This document shows, in pieces, positions 1 to 8,300 of a stretch of DNA of 40,511 nt. Position 1 is the first letter of the stretch; every line of letters begins with the position of its first letter. The translations under genes were made by a program, and so were the position numbers. Origin of the DNA: Rhodothermus sp. (lineage in GTDB: Bacteria; Bacteroidota; Rhodothermia; Rhodothermales; Rhodothermaceae); assembly GCA_015487635.1 (NCBI GenBank), contig WFPM01000079.1, positions 1-40,511 of the forward strand. The letters are read 5' to 3'. Under the pieces are notes generated by a model that saw only the letters and a list, made by a program, of their open reading frames with translations, had not been told where the DNA came from and did not search any database.

Positions 1-208
1 GCTCCAAGCGCTTTGGTCGTGCTTCAAACGGCAGGCTATAAACTCCACCAAAACGCTATGAAGGTTTGCAGGTCGAAAACGTGAACTTCTAATACGATTT
101 CTGAGAAATCATAGTGCATGTGAGAAAGCCCGGGCGCACCGCAACGTGCTTTCAGCCCAAGCCCAGAATGAGCGACGCTCGGAACCATCAGAGCCACCCT
201 CCCCCTGG

Positions 209-231
209 CCCCCTCCCTGGCAGGGAGGGGG
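209..231. repeat. Perfect 11-bp palindrome inside the MITE-like element
   Basis: CCCCCTCCCTG (209-219) pairs with CAGGGAGGGGG (221-231) across a single base. It is extremely C/G-rich and would form a very stable hairpin. It resembles the short C/G-rich palindromic repeats dispersed in many bacterial genomes. Confidence 0.7.
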
Positions 232-307
232 AAGCACCCGAGAGAAAGCCCCGGGGCGGAAACATGCGGAATCGCCTGCCTCCACCGCCAACCGTGGCCA
301 ACGGACC

Positions 308-344
308 CAGCTCCCCCTTCCAGGGGGAGCTGTCGCGAAGCGAC
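308..344. repeat. Double palindrome: 11-bp stem followed by 5-bp stem
   Basis: CAGCTCCCCCT (308-318) pairs perfectly with AGGGGGAGCTG (322-332) across 3 bases. GTCGC (332-336) then pairs with GCGAC (340-344) across GAA. Two adjacent hairpins of this kind are typical of REP-like dispersed repeats rather than of an ordinary terminator, because no T tract follows. Confidence 0.65.
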
Positions 345-395
345 TGAGGGGGTCATGGGAAGCCGCTGCACCATGATATCCAAGAAATCGTATTA

Positions 396-688
396 TACGT
401 CGCAATCGCACTTCTTCGAATCTATTTTTCGCATGACTTCTACTCAGATGACGAGCGGTCCTGCGCCGGTCTTTTCCTGGTCCGTGGATGAAGCGATTTA
501 AAACGCTATAGGGTCAGCTTCTGACGCAAAGTTACAGGCATTTATGGCGCAACATACAGGGCTTCCTTGATACAATCGGTTGATTTACCCTAAGTTAAGA
601 GCGATGCTTCTCTTTGTAGAAACGCCTCTGTGGGCGTTTGCTGAGAAGCTTGTTTTTTATCCAGTTATTCCAGGTCGTTCATGAGAAC
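396..688 (+). other. Non-coding leader region of the surface operon
   Basis: There is no credible gene between the MITE-like element and the barrel gene. The sequence is more A/T-rich than the coding DNA around it and must carry the promoter of the downstream operon, but I cannot point to a convincing -33/-7 pair. Its only strong structure is the hairpin at 606-658. An in-frame ATG at 638 lies inside that hairpin, so I do not accept it as the start of the barrel gene. Confidence 0.45.
606..658 (+). terminator. Stem-loop plus T tract just upstream of the surface operon; terminator or attenuator
   Basis: The outer stem GCTTCTC (606-612)/GAGAAGC (643-649) encloses an inner stem AAACGCC (620-626)/GGCGTTT (633-639). 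A T-rich run follows at about 650-658. On the + strand this has the shape of an intrinsic terminator, and it ends only about 30 bp before the first gene. No gene lies upstream in the window, so it either ends a transcript entering from the left or acts as a leader attenuator for the operon. Confidence 0.6.
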
Positions 689-2323
689 ATGTTACATCGG
701 GCTGTATGGTTCTGGAGTGTGCTTCTGTTCGCTATTCCTTGGAATGCCCGTCTGCAGCCGGTTCAGGTGAGGGGTGGCTTTTCGCTCTACAGTGAGCTCT
801 ACGGACAACAGGGGCTCACGGTGGGGAGGCGTCCCGGCCAGCAGGTAGGCGCCAACGGGCAACTCACGCTCACGATTGGCGGTCAGTTGACGCTGCCCTT
901 TTCGTTTTATCTGTCGACCGATGATGTCGGCTACCAGCTCCCCTTTAATCAATTTGGTATCAGTCCCCGCTGGCGCTGGGTGCAGCTACATGCCGGTTAT
1001 TTTTCGACGCGGTTGAGCGAGCTGACGCTGCGAGATGCGCGCCTGCTGGGGGGAGGGATCGAACTGACGCCCGGTCCGTTTCGGATGGCCTTCGTGCAGG
1101 GGCTCACGCAGCGGGCGGTTCCGGCCGACACGCTGCGCGGTCGGCTCCCGCTACTCCGTCAGACACTGACCGCCCTGCAGATAGGCCTTGGCGCCGAAAC
1201 GGGCTGGCACTTCTGGCTGACCGGCCTGCGGGCCAAAGACACGCCGGATTCGGAAGCCTATACAACCTACGGCGTGGCCCCCCAGGACAACCTGGTGGTT
1301 TCGGCGGCCGTTGGCCTTGCGCCGCTGCCCGGTCGGCTGCAACTCAAAACAGAAGTCGCCGCCTCGGTCTATACACCCGATGTGCTGGCAGGCCCGCTGG
1401 ACTTCAATCAGGCGTTTCAGGCGTTGCAGGATCTACTCGGATCGCTCGTTGCCCTGCGGGTTGGGACCCGGGTGGACGTGGCCGTGTCGTCCGCCCTGAC
1501 GATTCGACCGGCCCGTGCCTTTCAGCTTCAACTGCAGAGCCGCTATGTCGGACCGGGCTTTCGGTCGCTGGGCGCTATTCAACTGGAAAACGATGTGCTG
1601 GACCTGCTGGTGGCGCCGCGCCTGCTGACCCGGACGGTTCAGCTGAGCGCCCGCCTGGGCATCCGGCGCAATAATCTGGCCAACAGTCGGCTCAGTACCC
1701 GACAGCGAGGACTGGCTGCCTTCAACGCGACCTTTCTGTTCAGCCCGGCCTTTTCGCTGGCTGCCGAATTCACCAACTTCGGCGTGCGCCTTTCCCGTCG
1801 CATCGACACGTTAACCGTCTCGAACATTTCCCGGCAGTTCGGCCTGACGCCTACGCTTCGTTTCGGCACGACGGCCTGGCGTCACACCGTGACGCTGAGC
1901 CTTCGGTATCAGCAATCCAACGAACGTTACGTCGGGTTGCCGACGGCCCGGCAGACGCGGAATCAGGACCTGCTGCTCACTCACAGTCTGACTTTTCCCC
2001 GGCGGCATACGTTGACCTCCACGCTGAGTCTGACCCGTAGTACGCTCGATACCTTGCAGACCACCGTCCTGAACTGGAACGAGTCGCTGACGCTCCAACT
2101 GGGCCGGGCTCGGGCTACGATCTCAGTAGGGTTGCAGCGATCGCATACGGTGTTCACCGATACCGGCCTGCTCGGCCGGCTCAACCTGTCGGTACCGGCC
2201 GGACCAAGGGGTCGCCTCCAGCTCCGGCTGAACCTGCGCTCCTATCGGTATGGTCAGGTGCGGCCGGGCGCCCGTGGCTACTCCGAGGGCACGGCCTATC
2301 TGGGCTACAGTTACCAGTTTTAA
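689..2323 (+). CDS. Outer-membrane beta-barrel protein, first gene of the surface operon
   Basis: The protein has about 544 residues when started at the ATG at 689, which opens on a hydrophobic signal-like stretch (MLHRAVWFWSVLLFAIPW). An in-frame ATG at 638 adds 17 residues but lies inside a stem-loop. After the signal, the chain alternates polar and hydrophobic residues almost throughout (for example LQLQSRYVGPGFRSLG and ATISVGLQRS). It is rich in Thr, Arg, Leu and Ser and ends in YSYQF with a terminal Phe, the usual signature of an outer-membrane barrel. I recognise no named family. The next gene starts 15 bp downstream on the same strand, so the barrel is probably the outer-membrane anchor or export partner of the giant protein. 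It could also be a porin-like or structural barrel. Confidence 0.75.
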   Translation: MLHRAVWFWSVLLFAIPWNARLQPVQVRGGFSLYSELYGQQGLTVGRRPGQQVGANGQLTLTIGGQLTLPFSFYLSTDDVGYQLPFNQFGISPRWRWVQLHAGYFSTRLSELTLRDARLLGGGIELTPGPFRMAFVQGLTQRAVPADTLRGRLPLLRQTLTALQIGLGAETGWHFWLTGLRAKDTPDSEAYTTYGVAPQDNLVVSAAVGLAPLPGRLQLKTEVAASVYTPDVLAGPLDFNQAFQALQDLLGSLVALRVGTRVDVAVSSALTIRPARAFQLQLQSRYVGPGFRSLGAIQLENDVLDLLVAPRLLTRTVQLSARLGIRRNNLANSRLSTRQRGLAAFNATFLFSPAFSLAAEFTNFGVRLSRRIDTLTVSNISRQFGLTPTLRFGTTAWRHTVTLSLRYQQSNERYVGLPTARQTRNQDLLLTHSLTFPRRHTLTSTLSLTRSTLDTLQTTVLNWNESLTLQLGRARATISVGLQRSHTVFTDTGLLGRLNLSVPAGPRGRLQLRLNLRSYRYGQVRPGARGYSEGTAYLGYSYQF

Positions 2324-2338
2324 CGACGGATTGCAACC

Positions 2339-5300
2339 ATGAGGAAGCATGTACGGCTGCTGCTCTGCGTCCTGCTTGCAAGCGGACTCACCGCGCACGC
2401 CCAGGATCTGGTTCAGCTCAACGTTCTGATTCGCCGTCCGACGGCCATGCCCCGCTCGCTCGACTACTGGCAGCGGGATCCCACCCTGATCCAGATCCAG
2501 GTGCGAAATACCGTAACCCGTCCCTTTGCCGACCTGCGTCTTTCGTTCACCATTCGCGAAAGCAGTCGGGGTGAGATTCTGCGTTCGCGGGACGGGCATC
2601 CTGCCCAGCCCTCGTTTGCGCTGGGGCCTTTTGAGGCCCGAACCTTTACCTGGGATCAGCTCATCGCCGAAGCGGCCGTCGAGATTGCCCGTCCGTTTCG
2701 GGATGAGGTGGTACGAGACGGTATTCCGGAAGGCGACTATGAATTCTGTGCGACCCTGCTCGACTTCAGCGTCTCCCCGCCGGAGGCGGTGGGATCCACG
2801 GGAGAATTGTGTGCCATCTTTCAGGTCATCGAGCCGGATCCGCCGGAACTCATCACCCCGCCTGACGGCGAGACGCTCACCACGGATTACCCGGTGTTCT
2901 CCTGGGCGTTTACGCCGCCTTCCGGCATTACAGGGGTTACCTATCGGTTGACCCTCTGGCCTATCTATGCCGGCCAGAGCCCGGTCGATGCAGCCCGTTT
3001 TAACCGGAGGCTGTTCGAAACCGAGCTGACCACGACCACCTACCGCTACGGAGCGGGCGACCCGGCCCTGCGCACCGACCGCCTGGATCCCCGCGCCATC
3101 GGTTACGTCTGGCAGGTGCAGAGTCTGCTGGAGGGACAGCCCTACGGTCGCGATCAGGGGCGGGGACGGGGCGTCAGCCAGCTGGCCGCGCTCTGGCTGC
3201 CGGAACGCGCGACCGCTCCGGAAACGCCCCTGGTAGTCCGCACGCTGACGCCGGACGTGCTGCTGGTGCCCGGCGCCGAGCGGCAACCGGTCCGCTTCCA
3301 GCTGGAGAACGTAAGCGGCCAGCCGTTGACCGTAACCGCCTTTCGAACGGTCTGGCGAACTCCGGTGGGCGATCGGACGCCGGAAGCACCCGAAGGTGAT
3401 CCGCTGCCGGAAGGGCCCGTCCGACTGGAACCCGGCGTCCTTCATACCGTGCAGTTCACCCTGCGTCCTGAAGAAGATCCGGACTATTATGCCCGGATGG
3501 TGACCCGATATGGCGATGGTACGTCGGTTTCCTTTCCCATCCACTTCACCTTTTTCGCCGAGCAGGACGGTCGTGCCGTGCAGGCCGAAGCCGATCGGCC
3601 CGTTCAGCTAACCTATCGGGTCCGGCCGACCGAACCGCTCCGCGTGCTGCTCCTGACCTCTCGACTTCGGCTGACTCCCGAGGCTTCTCGCCAGCCGGTC
3701 GAGCTGCGCCTGGAAAATCTGGGCGATCAAGAACTCGACGTTACCCGCTTCCGGACGACCTGGTACCCGCCCGGAGATCGGCCACCGGAATCCCCGGAAG
3801 GGCCGGATGGAGATCCGCTCCCCGAAGGTACGGTCTCCCTGCCTCCGGGTGGTACCCATCTTGTGCGGTTCTATCTGGACCTTTCCGGTAGTCCGTTCGA
3901 GCGATTGATCCGCGAGCTGGGGGATGGTCGGTCGCTTTCGTTTCAGATAGCATTTCAGTTCTTTGCCCGTCGGCCAGACGGCAGCCTGCTGGAGGTAACG
4001 GCCGTGCCGCGCCTGACTACCGAGCTCACGCTGGGCGAGCGCATGCAGATTCTGGCCGTTCATCCGGCCGACGAAGCCACGCTGCCCTGGCGTCCTCAGT
4101 TGCTGATCTTTCGCTGGGCGCCGTTCAACAACGACTATCGGGGGGCCACCTTTGAAGTTCGGGTCGAAGAAGAGGGCACCGGTCGGACCTGGACCAACAC
4201 CCGGCGTCTGAACTGGCCACGCGGTCCGCTGGCCGTTACCCCGGGTGCCGACGAATACCGGGCCACCATGCATATTGCCAACGTAACGGGACGGCCCCCG
4301 CGCCTGGTCGACTGGGCCACGGCCTTTCAGAAAGGACGCCGCTATACTTGGACCGTCACGGCCACCTTCCGTCGGCCCGACGGCACCACCGTTTCGGTTA
4401 CCTCCGAGCCGTTCTCGTTCGTGCACGGCATGACGCCGCCCACCCTGGGCGTCCCGGCCGACGGCGCCTCGTTCGGTGAGGGCGAACCCATCGCGTTCAC
4501 CTGGCAACCCCGTCTTTCCGAGCGCGCCCTTTCGCCCGAGGTGCTCGCCATCGCCCGCGATGAAGCCTCCATGTTCTTTGAGGGCACCACCGAACATCAG
4601 GCCCGGCTGCAGGTGGCCACCGATCCCGAATTTTCTCCGGAAAGCATCGTCCTCGAACAGTCCTTTACGTTTGCATTTACCGAGACCGACTACGCCGATG
4701 TGCTGACCGAACAGAGCTGGCGGCCGGAGCATCGGTGGACGCCCGGAACCTACTACTGGCGGGTCGTCTGGCTTGATGACGAAGATCGTCCGTACAATTC
4801 CTCGCCCGTCCGCCGCTTCACCGTGGGCGAAGCGGCTTTTGCCGTGCGCAACTATCGACCAGCCGATGGGCTGACCATTTATTCGCTCCAAACGCCTTTC
4901 TATATTCGGACCACACGCCCCCTTGACCCTGCGCTACTACGCACCGGAAGCAGTCTCGAAATCCGCCGGGTCGCGAGCGATGAGGAAGCGCTGCGCGATG
5001 TATTCCGTAACCGCGACCGCTTCGTCGCCCGGCTGGACATTACCCGGATCGAGCCAGTACCCGATGAGCCCAACGTATATCAGATTTACACCGGTACGCC
5101 ACCCGCCCCCTATCTATTCGAGGCCTCGGAAGCAGGTCAGTTTGCCTGGGTGGTAACGCTGCATCTGAACGACACGCCCGCCGACCCCACCCTCCCGCCT
5201 ATTGTTACCAGCGAACCGACCCGCTTTTACCTGCGCGAGCGTCCGGACGAATGCCTGGCCGCCTGTGATGTGCCGCTGCCCACCAATCGTACGCTTTCTA

Positions 5301-8300
5301 CCGAACCGGCTTCGGCCTTCGTTGGTCGGCGGGTGCAGATCGGCAACTTCCTGCTGCGCATTACCGAAGCGACCGGAACCGGCAGCAATCTCTCCGGCCG
5401 CGGCATCGTGCAGGTAACGCTGGGCACACAATTCTTCCTCCGGGTACGTTTCGAAAACCTGCAGATCAACACGGAGAATCAGGTGGTCGCGGGCGAAGCG
5501 ATCGCCGAAACAGACGATGTGATTCCCGAAGAATGGACCACACTCGTGGGTCGTTTTGAGCCGGACACGTCCCGGGCCCGTCGGATCCAGGAAGCGATCC
5601 GAGCCGGACGCAAGCTGGCCAGCCTGCTGGGCGCCAGCAGCGAGCCGGTCACCCTGCCCATCGGACTGGATCAGGTCATCGAAGGGGCCCGCTGGGTCGT
5701 GGCCGTGGTGGGGATCCGGTTCACGCCGACCCGGGCCAGCCTGAACGCCGTCATGGACGTGCCCGTCCCCTTCCTGGAGACCGGCCGTTTTGCCCTGGGC
5801 GCGCGCGACGTCTGCCTCAATGCGCGAGGGCTCGCCGGAGCTTTTCGGCTGGCCCTGGAACGTTCCCTGCAATTCACGCTACGCCGCAGTCCCGACCTGA
5901 TCCTGCGCATTCTGGGCGAAGATGCCCTGGACACCGGCGAAACCGGGACCGGCGCGGCCTGGGATTGCACGGGCTTTCGGGAATTACAGCTGGCTCTTCA
6001 GTTTGAATTTCCCCGCGAATGGTTCATTCCCATCAACGACGGGGGAATGGACCGGGGGGACCGTGCCCGCGCCACCTTCCGTTTTGCCACCCGCTCCATG
6101 GACGACTGGCTGATTGCGGGCGACATGGATCGGGTGCGCCTCGCGGGCACGGACTTCATCCTTGAAGCCGACAACATCGTATACGACAGCTCCATCCGTT
6201 ACAATCCTACCGGCATTGCCTTTCCGGAAAGCTACGAGGGCGATCGGGATCAAACCTGGACCGGCTGGTTCATTCAGCGGGCTTCCCTCTTTTTACCCTC
6301 TCAGTTTGGCTCGTTCGAGGATCCCTCGGCACGTCTCTCGATAGGCGTTTCCAATGTTCTGATCGACCGCACCGGGGTTACCCTGGTAGCCCAGGCCGAA
6401 AATCTTCTGAATCTCGACACGAATCCGGGTAGTCTGGACGGATGGGCTTTCTCCATTGAACAGATCCGGGCCGAATGGATCAGCAGTTCCTTCCGGGAAG
6501 GGCGCATGGAAGGCGCCATCAAGATTCCGGTGGGCGAGCCGGCCCTGCGGTACACCGCACTACTGCAATCGGCCGCCGTGGTGGAAGGCGAACGTTCGGA
6601 AGAACGCCGTCCTCCGGAGGACGCGTCCCGAGGGTCTGCGGAAGAGGAGCGGCCCGGTCTCTACTATACATTCCGCATCGAGCCCCCGGAAACGTTCCGG
6701 GCCACGCTGTTCGATGCCGCTCGTCTGGAGCTGGCTCCCACCTCACGCATCGAAGTCACCAACCGGCCGGTCGCGAACTGCTTCGGGCGCTCCCGCCGGC
6801 CGGGCTTTCAGGCCTATGCCTGTCTGAACGGAAGGCTTACCCTGGTCGGTGATCTGGGTGGTATTCCGCTGTCGTTCCGGGGGGTTCAGTTTGAAAACTT
6901 CGGGGTCAGTTCGAAGGCCCCCTACTTTGCGGCCGGTACCTGGAGCTGGGCCAGTCCGCCGCACTATCTGGGCGGCACTGGTCCCGTGCCTTCCGGCGCG
7001 TCGCCGGCTCAGGAAAGCATGGGCTTCCCGGTCACCATTGAGGATCTGGGCCTTGAGGTAGGCACACGCGATGGAGATCCGGCGGCCGGGTTGCGCTTTC
7101 AGCTGGGGGTACACCTGGGCAGCGAAGAGGCCACGCTATCGGCCCGGACTACGCTCACCGTCTGGGGTCGTCTGGAACGCCCGCCCGGCGCTCCCATGCG
7201 CCCGGCCTTTGCGGGCATCGACATGACCGAGCTGTGCCTGGCCGGCAATATCAGCGGGGTCGTGGAAGTCGGAGAAGGAAGCTGCCTTACCTTTTACCGG
7301 GACGACCCGACCTACGGCAACGGCTTTGGAGGTAGCCTGACGGCCAATTTCCTGGGCGGCGAGCTGGGCGTATCGGCCACGGCCCGCTTCGGTGAGGTGC
7401 GCGGCTTCAATTACTGGTACATCGACGGTCTGGTAACGCTCGGCGCCAGCGAAGGCATTCCGATCGGATCGACCGGCATGGCCTTTTACGGTTTCGGCGG
7501 CGGCGTCTATTATCACATGCGGCAGGAAAGCCGGCCCGATCCTCAAAGCCTGCGTGGTGGGCGCTCGGTACGCACGGCCCGTTACGTGCCGGACGACCGG
7601 GTTGTGCTGGGGCTGCAGGCCTCCACCATTGTGGGCACGGCCGCCCGTCCCGAACCCTTCAATGCCGACCTTACGCTGGAGGTAAGCTTCAATCGGGGAG
7701 GTGGCGTCCGACGTATCCTGCTCCGAGGCGACGCCTACATGTTGGTTAATCCGACCGACCGCCCGGCCAACCCGCCGGTGCGCGGTTCGGCCGAGATCGA
7801 CATGAATATCGCCGCCCGCACCTTCGACGCCACCTTCGAGGTCCGGATCGGCTTGCGGGCAGGGGGCGTTACCGTAGTCGAAGGAGGTGGCGACGCGCAA
7901 CTCCATTTCGGCCCCCGGGGCTGGTATCTGCGTATCGGGCGTCCCACGCCTGTCCGGGACCGCCTGCGTCTTAGTGTGATTGCTCTGTCCCGGGTGGACG
8001 GCTATCTGTGGGTCGGCAACTGGCCGGAAGTCCCCGCCATGCCGGATCCTCCTCCTCCAGCACCGGCCATTACACGCGCCGACTTTACGGCCAATCTGTC
8101 CACAGGCCGGGCCTTCCTCTTCGGCGCTTCTACGGGCTTCGAGGCAAGCGGTCAGTTCTTGATCTTCTATGGAGAGCTCCGGGCTGTCATTGGCTTCGAC
8201 CTGGCCTTGACCGACTACGGTCGCGACGCGCTCTGCACCACACCGGACGGCCGTACCCTGACCGGCATCGGCCTGAACGGCTGGTATGCTCAGGGACAGC

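Larger units (their letters stand above)
90..395. mobile_element. MITE-like non-autonomous element with about 28-bp imperfect terminal inverted repeats
   Basis: The left end (90-117) and right end (368-395) are inverted copies of each other. The outer 13 bases, TAATACGATTTCT and its complement, match perfectly, and about 24 of 28 positions match overall. The 306 bp between the ends have no convincing gene and hold two strong internal palindromes. Short length, terminal inverted repeats and no coding capacity are the hallmarks of a miniature inverted-repeat element. I see no clear target-site duplication. A 10-mer (AAAACGCTAT) occurs on both sides, at 50-59 and 500-509, but lies too far out to be a simple duplication. 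Confidence 0.6.

Noticed and set aside
638-688. Upstream ATG at 638 as start of the barrel gene
   Set aside because: It lies inside a terminator-like hairpin, and the ATG at 689 gives a better signal sequence.
2123-3544. Long minus-strand open frame (473 codons) antisense to the giant gene
   Set aside because: It overlaps the end of the barrel gene and the start of the giant gene in another frame, has no domain signature and is a by-product of GC-rich codon bias.
3608-4891. 427-codon minus-strand open frame within the giant gene
   Set aside because: Its composition is that of a shadow frame (Gly/Arg/Pro-rich, no motifs), while the + strand frame has clear repeated domains.
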